From assembly GCA_025024175.1 (NCBI GenBank), contig QCXZ01000001.1:3410001-3474000 (forward strand): a DNA stretch of 64,000 bases. Reading direction: 5' to 3'. The notes under the pieces were generated by a model, which was not told the origin of the DNA, did no database searches, and was given only the letters and a program-made list of their open reading frames with translations. The first letter of the stretch is position 1, and each line of letters starts with the position of its first letter. Both the position numbers and the translations under genes were made by a program. This document shows, piece after piece, positions 11,795-21,261 of this stretch. This DNA comes from Rhyzopertha dominica. Lineage: Eukaryota; Arthropoda; Insecta; Coleoptera; Bostrichidae.

Positions 11795-12890
11795 TACTTA
11801 AAGATTATTTTGGGGAATGGAATTGCAAAAATTTTAAAGAAGTTATGTATAGACATGTATTTGAAAAATACAGCAAACACGAGGAGACTAACGAAAATGG
11901 GCGATTTTTAATTGATTTGGCAAAAAAAAATTATTTTTAAATGTACAGACTTCCAAAGGAAAGACATCTACAAAGGAAATTGAAGAACTTCCGATGGCAG
12001 TTGTGTAAACCAACTAGATCATGTATCCATTGAAATTGTAGATCAAAAGAACATCAAAAATATTAGAAGCTACAGAAGCACTCAAACCGATTCAGACCAT
12101 TACCTAGTAGGTGTTAAGCTTTTACAAGAAATTCCCAAACAAAAGAACGACAGAAGAATGTAAATACAAGATGAAATATTAGTGATAGAAATACATATAC
12201 AATTAATTTGTGCTTAGAATTGAAGAAGCTGCAAGGAAGCAAAGACGAGGACGATAATTGGAATAAGCGGAAGGCAGTAATGGAATTATCAATACAGCGG
12301 TGCGGGGTGGTCAAGAATATGAGAAGTAAAGGAAATGGGTGGTTCGATGATGACTGTAGAAAGGTTTTAAAAAGTAGACAGCAATTACGAATTGAAATTC
12401 TTCAAAGTGAAATAAAAATGCAACGAGAAAATACTCATATGAAAGGAAAATATTTAAATTAAAAATGAAGGAATAGTTTGATATCTTGAGGAGAGATTTA
12501 AAAACAAAGTAGTAAAGGACTGTATTCAGGTATAAGAAATTAGAAGGAAGGGTTTTATCTAAAAACTTTGTTTGTGAAAAGCAAAGGAGGGCGACTGATT
12601 GCAGACGAGAATGAAATGATGTACCAACTGAAGGGCAACAGATGGAACGTCAGCCGGGATAAGAATGAAATAAGGAGAGTTTTGGGGGATATGAAAAGTA
12701 ATAAGGGACCAGGAGGCGATAACATTACAGCTGAAGCTGGTCGATAAGATTTAATGGAGCAAGTACATAAATCTGGATACATGAAAAACTACCATGTGAC
12801 TGGTAAGGGGCTGTCAGGGGCTGTCACGAAAGTTTGGAGTAAGAGAAGGTTTAAGACAAGGAGATTTGCTACATATTTTTCTAAGAAAGT
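11795..12890 (+). pseudogene. LINE remnant: endonuclease C-terminus, linker, partial RT (RTE-like)
   Basis: The region begins in the end of an AP-type endonuclease: FEKYSKHEETNENGRFLIDL, then NQLDHVSIE, then YRSTQTDSDHYLVGVKL, where SDHYLV is the conserved His-containing end. The next piece (12208-12462) is the usual linker between endonuclease and RT, with NGWFDDDCRKVL. The RT then starts with LGDMKSNKGPGGDNITAEA. After an internal deletion it resumes with FGVREGLRQGDLLH, the motif before the active site; the active site itself is missing. Stops and frame changes are frequent. The pattern resembles LINEs often labelled craniofacial development protein 2-like in insects. Clade assignment is tentative. 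Confidence 0.72.
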
Positions 12891-14990
12891 CAAATAAAAT
12901 ATTATATTCTGCAAATGGGCCTTCTTCGAAGCCTTTGCGTGTATTGAGCTATTGCTAAAGATGTATATTTTTAATACCGCTAAAATCGCAAACTGAACTC
13001 ATCTTCCGGGAACCAACGGACGTGTTAATGTGCTATGTGCTCGTTTCCATCTGTATACAGCACAAAGTATACGTCTAATATATGTATATACGTGTATGCG
13101 TAATGTGTTTCCCAACTCAGTTAATTTACCCCGCACTGAAACCGCACTTAGTTTATCAGCGGCACTGAAAGCACCTGTTTATGCGAGTGCTACCTCTGGC
13201 GGCGACACGTTCGGAGAAAGTCTAGCGGCGGTATTAGAATATATGGCAGAAGGCCTACTGCGAATGCCGTCTGTCGTTTGCGGTTGGCTGTGGAAGGTTG
13301 CGAATTTCCTACGTACGTCGGTTGATAACGAAGGTTGTGGAGGGCAACCACCCCCGTCCTTTGTATTAAGTTTGATAGCGTTTCGGACGAAATTTAACCC
13401 GTCAATTTGCGTCGCCCCTTGTAGCGCTGAATTATACCTGGCCGACCTTGCAAGCTAGAGAAACGCTATTTGAATATACGGGGTGTGACACTTAAAACGG
13501 GACAGACTACACTTAAAAAAAATCGAATAAAAGTTGCACTAAAACAATTTCTAAACAAATGAATATACTTGACCAATAAGACTAAGAGATAAAACAAACT
13601 TCATCTTTAGATGAATGCAAGAAATCCAACGTTTCGCCATGCGCAACTAACGGACTCTTCAGTGATCACTCTCATGGTGCTCTTTTTCATAGCCGGAATT
13701 AGCAATGGTCGGTGGTTATGTTCATGTTACGCCTGTTTCCCGGGTCTTTATTAAAATAATTTATTAATTTAAGGAATGCTCAGTACCAGATTCGAATGTT
13801 TCCTCAATTGTTAATGTTAAATGGAAAATTGACGGTGGTCAATATTCCTTTTGATTTTAGGGCTTACCACAAGATTACAACGGTTCATAAAACATTTTCG
13901 TTTAAACTGGCAATCATACTATCAAAATAATGCAAATGCGAAAGAGAATGAAAAATAAAATACAATGTAATAGTTGTAATCTTAAATAAGATATCGGGCT
14001 TCTATAGGAGCTTGTTTTACTTAAAGAACATTTAGATCATTTCAGATTTAGGAGGTTTGATAAATCGGATGTCGACTAACATGAAATACGCAACTCACCC
14101 CATAATAATTTTTAAATGCTATTTAAAGAAGTTTCTAACAACACGGAAACGCGTTTTAAAGCATCTTTAATCAAAGAAGTAAAGATACTTTAGTAAATTC
14201 AGATTTAGGTCCGAGATTTTTAACTAGATAAGGAATTCACTTAAGCGTACAAATTCAAATAGTGTAAATAATAATATTTTATTGACTAGACTCCAGTTCC
14301 GCTGAAGATCTGTGGAGGGAAATATCCTCCAGTCAAATCCAAAACCAAATCGTCAGCACCCGTGGTGTTGACTGCGACCGAAATTTTATACAAATTTCAT
14401 TAAGCTCCGTGTCATTGGATCAATTTTTAAAAGCGTTTCAAAGGTATAGCTGTATTCTAAAAGAAAAAAGAAATTGATGTCTTACATTGATTTTCCTTCG
14501 AAAGCACTATAGATTCGTATTTAGTTTAAAATAACCAAGTTATACAAGATTGGCCAGTTTTTATTAGGTAGAGCTGTCTCGGAAACATATTTTGTGTTCA
14601 AAATTGCGCAGTTAAGTCGTTTTATTCGTATCCAAACAGTACATTCACTGCGAACGACCCTACTTTACTATTATACCATAACTCCGAATGAAATTTAATG
14701 TTCGAGTTACCTATATGTCATAAACATATAGGTGAAGTTATATTAATTGGCATATTAGACAAATGATTTAGTTTACTAATAACCTTCTAGTAAGCAGAAC
14801 TGTAAGTCACGGTTCAAAAAAATAACTATATTCATTTTCAGAATCGTCTGTTTAATTAATCAAAAATTTATTGTCATAAGCATCCAAACGAAATTAATTT
14901 ATCATTTTTCTGAAAACGCTACCTTCAAACCATAGTGCGCGTCACTTTCCAATGCGAAAACACGCCGCTTGCTTCAATTCATTTTACATT
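12891..14990. other. mostly unassigned; one 142-codon frame of unknown status
   Basis: The open frame at 13030-13458 (plus) lies in a visibly GC-richer patch (about 13130-13460). It has no recognisable domain, no repeats and no convincing splice context, so I do not call it a gene. A 10-bp perfect hairpin with a 5-base loop sits at 14709-14733 (arms ACCTATATGT). The rest is AT-rich. Confidence 0.45.
13631..13662 (-). ncRNA. hammerhead-like motif (candidate, weak stems)
   Basis: On the minus strand CTGAAGA (13662-13656) fits the hammerhead CUGANGA box. Twenty bases later GAAAC (13635-13631) fits the second conserved box. The 20 bases between them begin G and end C, as stem II requires, but pair for only about three base pairs. 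Stem I pairing is poor. Hammerheads are known in Penelope-like terminal repeats and in retrozymes, and the surrounding CCAACGTTTCGCC wording resembles such repeats. It may be a decayed or chance match. Confidence 0.25.
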
Positions 14991-15001
14991 ACCAAAATTT
15001 A

Positions 15002-15401
15002 TGTTCACGTAGGGCTCAAAATGAGCTCCGTTAACGCTTACCAAATGACAACAAATCGGCTCAGGCACTTACCTTAGTGTAAGATGGGGTGAGTGTGAGG
15101 GTGTGTTTGTTGCATGCGTGTGTGTGTGGACTTGATGCACTAGCTGGCACGTCTATAGCTGCGAAGATGCGATCGAACGATGTATACGTGTGTGCTTCAA
15201 AACAACTCAAAACTAACTAATTTCTTGATGCTCCGTGATTCTTCGCGCACGACGAAGGAGTCAGGAAAAAAAAAGGAATGGAACTAGGTACCCTAAATAA
15301 GTGCCCGAAAAACCAAACTAAATAAGCCAATTAATTGAAAAATAACAAAATGTTGATCCTTGTTATCGAACAAATACGAAAAACTATAAAATTCTCTAAC
15401 A
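15002..15401 (-). repeat. BEL/Pao 3' LTR
   Basis: 400 bp, identical to 20862-21261. On the minus strand it starts TGTTAGAGAA and ends GAACA. It contains a GT-rich stretch (plus strand, about 15090-15128). Confidence 0.95.
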
Positions 15402-15403
15402 TA

Positions 15404-15412
15404 CCGCCCACC
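15404..15412 (-). other. polypurine tract before the 3' LTR
   Basis: The minus strand reads GGTGGGCGG, then TA, then the LTR start TGTTAG. This purine-rich box in this place is the usual plus-strand primer of BEL/Pao elements. Confidence 0.75.
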
Positions 15413-15433
15413 AAAATGTGTACATTTTAACAA

Positions 15434-18400
15434 CTATTGCAAAGGTAACGGGCATAGTTTAACTATAGGCCGTTTAAAGATACCCTGTTGGGTTTTGACA
15501 GTAGCAACTCGCGATACTCCATCTTCACCAGAGTGCAATTCCATGACGCGAGCTAAAGGCCACCGAAGTGGGGCCGTCAATTCATTTTTAATTAAAACTA
15601 AACTTCCAATAGAAATAGGTGAACCTGGCTTGTTCCATTTATGACGCTGTTGCAATGTATGCAGATATTCTGTATGCCATCGAGACCAGAAATCTTGCTG
15701 TAAACGAACAAGCAGTTGCCAACGATCGAGTCTACTGATATTCAGGTTAGTCAAGTCAGAGCAAGGAGGAGCAGTTAATGGTTCCAACGTCAGGAAGTGG
15801 CCTGGCGTTAGAGGCGTCAAGTCATTAGGGTCCGAACTTAAAGGCGTTAGGGGCCTGGAATTCAAAATGGCTTCGATTTGCGTAAAGACCGTGTAAAGTT
15901 CTTCATAAGTTAATATTTGCGAACCAACCACTCGAATAAGATGAGTTTTTACTGCCTTAACTCCTGCCTCCCAGAGGCCGCCCATGTGAGGACTGGAAGG
16001 TGGATTAAAATGCCAATTCAGTTTTTCATTCTCGGACGCCCCTTGCATCAGCCTACAAAGCTCAGTGTAGGCTCCTCGAAAATTTGTGCCGCAATCACTG
16101 TAAATATAATTACAGCGTCCCCTTCGAGAAATGAAGCGACGAAGAGCCGCGAGAAATGATTCCGAAGACAAATCAGATGCCAGTTCTAGGTGCACCGCTT
16201 TTGTAGCGAAGCAGACAAAAAGGCACAAGTAAGCCTTTGTAGTTTTAGCTCCACGCGTTTTGCTCATAGTAATGGTAAAAGGTCCAGCAAAATCTACACC
16301 GCTACAATTGAACGGTTTCACTTCACGAATACGAGGAGAGGGCAGATCTCCCATTAAAGGTGTTGAAACTGAAGGCTTAACGCGAAAACACCTTATGCAT
16401 TGTGATAAACATGATCTAATAGCGCGGTTTGACGATAAAATCCAAAATTTTTGAGCAAGCAAATGTGACAATGTTTTCAAACCGGGGTGACAATTTTGAA
16501 TATGAGTTCTCTCGATTATCAGCTCTGTTAAACGAGAGCATCGAGGAAGAATGGCGGGATGCATACTCTCATAAGATATATCCGCATGTGATAAGCGCCC
16601 GCCCACCCTAAGGACTCCCCGTTCATCAAGAAATGGGTTTAACTTACGAAGAGGCTTAGGACACAATGATTTTGAACGAAGAGCGTGTATTTCCTTTTCG
16701 AAAAAGATAGCTTGAACTCTTTTCACAAGAAGCATCAATGCCATATACAATTCTTCTTGATGAAAGTGCGCTGTCAATTTTTTGTTACTCGGTTGACAAT
16801 TACGAGCAAATCGATAACAATAAGCAATAATACGTTCTATTTTATCTAGAGATGAATATCTTACGAGTAATGCATCCAACGATTCTAATGATACCAACGA
16901 ACACAGTGTAGTTTGTTTATTTTCGATCTGGCAGTACTTCTCTGTTTGAGCCGTCATAGCAGGTTCTTGAGAAGGCCAGTTTTCGGAATCCAAAAGTAAC
17001 CATTTAGGGCCATTCCACCATAATAAATGTTCGACCAACTCACTAGCGAATAAACCCCTAGACGCGCAATCCGCGGGATTATCTGTAGAGGGAACATAGT
17101 TCCATGAGGAAGGATGTAGAACTTCTTGGATATAACTAACGCGGTTAGCCACGAATGTCTTTAGACGATGGGGAACTGTTTTGATCCAACTCAGAGATAC
17201 AATCGAATCAGTCCATGCAACAATTCTCGTGAAGGTTAATTCATCCGAGTAAATCTGACGAAGTGTAGCAACTAATTTAGCTAACAGGAATGCACCACAC
17301 AGCTCTAATCTTGGTATCGAAATAGTTTTTAAGGGCGCTACCTTCGATTTTGCCATTAGTAGCTGTACATTAACTGTAGAGCCGCAGTGAATGCGAAGAT
17401 AAGCTACGGCAGCATATCCCTTTTCAGATGCATCGCAAAACAAATGAAGCTCATAGAAAGCAAGTGAATTGAGGTTCAAATTTCTGGGAATTGTTAAGTG
17501 AGATATTAGCCACATCTCTGACTGAAATCTGGCCCACACACGTTCTATGGCTTCAGGGACCTTGTCATCCCAATCGAGACCCAATGACCACAGCTGCTGT
17601 ATGATAGATTTGGCCACCATAATTAAAGGCGACAAAAATCCGAGGGGATCAAATAACCTGGCAATGTCCGACAAAAGTGAACGTTTGGTGCAATTACTGC
17701 TAAATGTGCAGACGCTGTATGAGAACGAATCAGTCGCAGGTGTCCACTGCAAACCCAAAATTTTTACTGCAATATCATTATCAAAAGGTATAGGAATTTG
17801 AGATTGATCTTCCGACAAGTGTTTTAACAAATTTGGATGATTTGCAGCCCATTTCCTCAATTCAAATCCTCCTTTAGCAAACAATTCAATTAGCTGTTGT
17901 TGTGTGGCCAACGCAACTTCTATTGAGGGAGAACCACTAACGATGTCATCAACATAAATGTCTGATTTCAAAACCTCGGCAGCAAGAGGAAAATTAACAG
18001 CTTCGTCTGAAGCTAACTGATTAATGGTACGAAGTGCTAAGAAAGGTGCTGAAGAGACTCCGTATGTGACTGTTTTTAATCGAAAGTCCTGGACAGGTTG
18101 ATCTGGAGACGATCTCCAAACTATCCTCTGGTAGTCACAGTGAGATGGCTGTACAAGTATTTGCCTGTACATTTGTTTGATATCAGCAGTGAAAACAATT
18201 TTGTGAAGGCGAAAATGTGACAGGAGTATGACGATATCTTTTTGCAACTTTGGACCCACCAACAAACAATCATTTAATGAGACACCATTTGCGTCGCGAC
18301 AAGAAGCATCGAAGACGACTCGAAGTTTTGTCGTTGTACTCTCAGGCCGGACGACGCAATGATGCGGTACATAATAACCATCAAAGTTTTTTGGACGTTG

Positions 18401-20575
18401 AACGATCTCCATGTGTCCAGAATCTAAATAATTTTGCATGAAATTTGTATAAGCTTCAGAAATAGGCGGATTTTGAGCTAGTTTTCGCTCCAACGAATAG
18501 AGGCGACGGAGGGCTATTTCACGAGATCCAACAAAGTTTTGTTCAGTCTTGAACGGCAACGAAACTACATAGCGACCGTATGTATTACGATACACGGTTT
18601 TTTTGAAGATGTTTTCACATTCGATATCTTCAGGAGATAACATCGCGACATCTGGTAGATTTTCGATTTCCCAAAATTTTAGCATCGTTTTGTTTAGCGA
18701 ATTGTCTAGTGTAAGGTGAAAAGAATTTACCGACGAATGCGAATACAATGACGAATTACCCATTAAGATCCACCCAAATATTGTTTCCATGGCCACCGGT
18801 TCACTGAATTTCCCGAAAACTCGACTACATTTTAAAATCCATGGAAAAATCGATGCGCCTAAAAGCATGTCGATTTTGCCTGGTCTATCAAAGGATGAAT
18901 CCGAAAATTTTATATTCACAAGATGTTTCCATTGTGAAGTATTTAGTCGAGTATTTGGCATTAAACCGCAAATTTGTGGAACGAGTACAAAATCCATACG
19001 ATATGATGGATCAGTTTGAGCAATGGGACGGACGATGCATGTGGTTTGACCTCGAGGTATTGACGAAGGCAGGTCGGATGTATCTTGTCCCATTACGTAT
19101 AAAGGAACATCAATCGAATTTCTGCGTAACTTTAAACGATGAAAGCATCTTTCAGTCAAAATATTTGCTTGGCTTCCAGAATCCAATAAGGCCCTTACTA
19201 CATGAGGGTGCCCTTGCGAGTCAAGAACCTCCAATTGTACTGTCGCTAAGATGACTGAACATGCATTCGAAGAACACTGCAATGGAGTGCTTGTAGAAAC
19301 AAAAAGATTGGTGGGAGGATCTATACGACGATCCGCTTCAGAACAAACTTCACTAGGACCTACGGTATCTGGTATCGGCTCTTGTGGTGATTGAGGTGCG
19401 AAATGAAGTAAGGTATGGTGTTTCGAGTGACACACCTTACACGACGACGACGAAGAACAATTTTTTGTCATGTGGTTAGATCTCAAACAATTGTAACACA
19501 ATCCTTTCTGTTTAGCTAATTGATATCGATCGAAGGGAGATTTCTTCTTTAAGATTGGACATTTGTAGATCGAATGATCTGAAGAACAAACCGAACAATT
19601 CTGTGACGAGTCAACACTTTGGGTTACCAAAGTAGAAACGTGCGAGTGACCTTTCAAAGGTGACGACAGTCGTTTGCTTGAGGGTAACGAATCGAGAGAT
19701 TTACAATGATTTTTCAAAAACTTTATCAAAAGGGCTAAATTTGGAATTTCCTCAGAGGAAGATGTCAATTCAAACTGCCGACGGGTTTCATTATCTAGCT
19801 TATCCAGTAAAAGCGTAACCAGAATAAAATCCCATTGATCTGTGGGAAGACCAATTAGTTTAAGCGCCTGAATATTCTCCGAAAACGAATCAATTAAATT
19901 GCGAAGATTTTTGGCAGATTCATCTCTCAAGGTGGGTAAATTTTGAATTTCCCTCCAATAAAATGTTGCTAAGCTTCGAGTATTGTTATAGCGTTCTAAC
20001 AGCGATGAGTAAACAACTGGATAGTTATCGTTGGTCATTGGCAACGTTTTTGCAAGCGTTAATGGTTCCTTCTTTAGAGAAGAAATCAGATATTGAAAAC
20101 GTTCAATGTTTGAGAGAGAAGCGTTATTATGTATCATTGAGGAAAACATATCTCGATAAGTAGGCCACATTCGCAAGTTACCGTCAAACTCCGGCAAATT
20201 AACTTTTGGCAATTTTACAGTTGAGTGTGAAGCAGCGTTTGGAGCTACTCTTTCGATTTCATGTCGCGTTGCACGCGTTTTTTCAAAAAGTTGTTCGTAC
20301 CGCGACAAAACGTAATAATAATCGTTATCAAACGTTTTGCGAATTCTATCTTCTGCTTCAAAGTCAGGTTCCCTCTGAGCTGATAAGTTTGTCAAAATTG
20401 AAACGTGTAACTGTTGAAATTCTTCATACAATGAATTAACAGTAGAAAATCTAGCCTTAAACAAGCTTTTACTCAAAGGATTGGCATCTGCATTTTCAGC
20501 GAGATTTTTTGTTTCTTCCATCCGATTAACAACAACGTTTCGACAAGCTACTAATTGTAATTGTTTCGCGGTCAT
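15434..20575 (-). CDS. BEL/Pao Gag-Pol polyprotein, intact
   Basis: A single frame of about 1713 codons. I chose the ATG at 20575; the open frame extends seven codons further to a TTG. Gag: a DUF1759-like region (from about residue 125, LPEFDG), then zinc knuckles around 330-385 (CSVCSSDHSIYKC, CYNCLRSNHMTKNC). Protease: LLDSGSQANIL (about 463). RT: TADIKQMYRQI and YVDD (about 873). RNase H/Pao region: FCDASEKGYAAVAYL (about 1048), IPRLELCGA, DNPADCASRG. Integrase: H2C2 zinc finger (HIQNCHPG through CIRC, about 1357-1395), then catalytic D in VDFAGP (about 1428), D in SDCGTNF (about 1493) and E in LWEAG (about 1535). A DUF5641-type domain closes the protein. All key residues I looked for are present, and the length is normal for BEL/Pao. 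No env-like gene is seen. The product would assemble particles, reverse-transcribe and integrate. Confidence 0.96.
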   Translation of the reverse strand: MTAKQLQLVACRNVVVNRMEETKNLAENADANPLSKSLFKARFSTVNSLYEEFQQLHVSILTNLSAQREPDFEAEDRIRKTFDNDYYYVLSRYEQLFEKTRATRHEIERVAPNAASHSTVKLPKVNLPEFDGNLRMWPTYRDMFSSMIHNNASLSNIERFQYLISSLKKEPLTLAKTLPMTNDNYPVVYSSLLERYNNTRSLATFYWREIQNLPTLRDESAKNLRNLIDSFSENIQALKLIGLPTDQWDFILVTLLLDKLDNETRRQFELTSSSEEIPNLALLIKFLKNHCKSLDSLPSSKRLSSPLKGHSHVSTLVTQSVDSSQNCSVCSSDHSIYKCPILKKKSPFDRYQLAKQKGLCYNCLRSNHMTKNCSSSSSCKVCHSKHHTLLHFAPQSPQEPIPDTVGPSEVCSEADRRIDPPTNLFVSTSTPLQCSSNACSVILATVQLEVLDSQGHPHVVRALLDSGSQANILTERCFHRLKLRRNSIDVPLYVMGQDTSDLPSSIPRGQTTCIVRPIAQTDPSYRMDFVLVPQICGLMPNTRLNTSQWKHLVNIKFSDSSFDRPGKIDMLLGASIFPWILKCSRVFGKFSEPVAMETIFGWILMGNSSLYSHSSVNSFHLTLDNSLNKTMLKFWEIENLPDVAMLSPEDIECENIFKKTVYRNTYGRYVVSLPFKTEQNFVGSREIALRRLYSLERKLAQNPPISEAYTNFMQNYLDSGHMEIVQRPKNFDGYYVPHHCVVRPESTTTKLRVVFDASCRDANGVSLNDCLLVGPKLQKDIVILLSHFRLHKIVFTADIKQMYRQILVQPSHCDYQRIVWRSSPDQPVQDFRLKTVTYGVSSAPFLALRTINQLASDEAVNFPLAAEVLKSDIYVDDIVSGSPSIEVALATQQQLIELFAKGGFELRKWAANHPNLLKHLSEDQSQIPIPFDNDIAVKILGLQWTPATDSFSYSVCTFSSNCTKRSLLSDIARLFDPLGFLSPLIMVAKSIIQQLWSLGLDWDDKVPEAIERVWARFQSEMWLISHLTIPRNLNLNSLAFYELHLFCDASEKGYAAVAYLRIHCGSTVNVQLLMAKSKVAPLKTISIPRLELCGAFLLAKLVATLRQIYSDELTFTRIVAWTDSIVSLSWIKTVPHRLKTFVANRVSYIQEVLHPSSWNYVPSTDNPADCASRGLFASELVEHLLWWNGPKWLLLDSENWPSQEPAMTAQTEKYCQIENKQTTLCSLVSLESLDALLVRYSSLDKIERIIAYCYRFARNCQPSNKKLTAHFHQEELYMALMLLVKRVQAIFFEKEIHALRSKSLCPKPLRKLNPFLDERGVLRVGGRLSHADISYESMHPAILPRCSRLTELIIERTHIQNCHPGLKTLSHLLAQKFWILSSNRAIRSCLSQCIRCFRVKPSVSTPLMGDLPSPRIREVKPFNCSGVDFAGPFTITMSKTRGAKTTKAYLCLFVCFATKAVHLELASDLSSESFLAALRRFISRRGRCNYIYSDCGTNFRGAYTELCRLMQGASENEKLNWHFNPPSSPHMGGLWEAGVKAVKTHLIRVVGSQILTYEELYTVFTQIEAILNSRPLTPLSSDPNDLTPLTPGHFLTLEPLTAPPCSDLTNLNISRLDRWQLLVRLQQDFWSRWHTEYLHTLQQRHKWNKPGSPISIGSLVLIKNELTAPLRWPLARVMELHSGEDGVSRVATVKTQQGIFKRPIVKLCPLPLQ

Positions 20576-20836
20576 TGCATTTACTAATTCAAACAATCGA
20601 GTAAACAGAACCGGTGTTCATTCAAAAAACGGGGTACAAGAAACTATAGATAAAACGAGAGAGCGATACGGTTTGGCCGGCCCGGACGACAGCACGGCGA
20701 CACGATTAACAGGATTTCAATTCAATTTCTAATAGCTTTGCAATAGCGTCAAGATGTACAACAAATAATAAGTGCGAATGTTACAACAACGAAATCAAAT
20801 AGCGAATACTATTAGCGCAATTAGTGCAATCAGATC

Positions 20837-20854
20837 CGGCTCGATAAAGGACCA
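20837..20854 (-). other. probable tRNA primer-binding site
   Basis: Seven bases inside the 5' LTR, the minus strand reads TGGTCCTTTATCGAGCCG. It starts TGG, as needed to pair with a tRNA CCA end. The tRNA species was not determined. Confidence 0.6.
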
Positions 20855-20861
20855 AAATTTA

Positions 20862-21261
20862 TGTTCACGTAGGGCTCAAAATGAGCTCCGTTAACGCTTA
20901 CCAAATGACAACAAATCGGCTCAGGCACTTACCTTAGTGTAAGATGGGGTGAGTGTGAGGGTGTGTTTGTTGCATGCGTGTGTGTGTGGACTTGATGCAC
21001 TAGCTGGCACGTCTATAGCTGCGAAGATGCGATCGAACGATGTATACGTGTGTGCTTCAAAACAACTCAAAACTAACTAATTTCTTGATGCTCCGTGATT
21101 CTTCGCGCACGACGAAGGAGTCAGGAAAAAAAAAGGAATGGAACTAGGTACCCTAAATAAGTGCCCGAAAAACCAAACTAAATAAGCCAATTAATTGAAA
21201 AATAACAAAATGTTGATCCTTGTTATCGAACAAATACGAAAAACTATAAAATTCTCTAACA
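20862..21261 (-). repeat. BEL/Pao 5' LTR
   Basis: Identical to the LTR at 15002-15401. As the 5' LTR it should hold the element promoter; no TATA box stands out. It is followed inward by a spacer and the primer-binding region. Confidence 0.95.

Larger units (their letters stand above)
15002..21261 (-). mobile_element. complete BEL/Pao LTR retrotransposon, apparently young
   Basis: A 6260-bp element on the minus strand. In element order it has a 5' LTR (21261-20862), a primer-binding region, one gag-pol frame (20575-15434), a purine-rich tract and a 3' LTR (15401-15002). I compared the two LTRs by eye and they are identical over all 400 bases. Each begins TG and ends CA. The frame is uninterrupted, so the element could be competent. 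A target-site duplication is not obvious, and 11 bases beyond the CA end are also shared (14991-15001 and 20851-20861). Confidence 0.96.

Noticed and set aside
14302..14322. CTGAAGA followed by GAAA, hammerhead-like
   Set aside because: The ten bases between cannot form stem II, and GGAGG pairs better with the following CCTCC.
15917..20732. Plus-strand open frames of 60-137 codons across the BEL/Pao element
   Set aside because: They are antisense to the long gag-pol frame and have no domains of their own.
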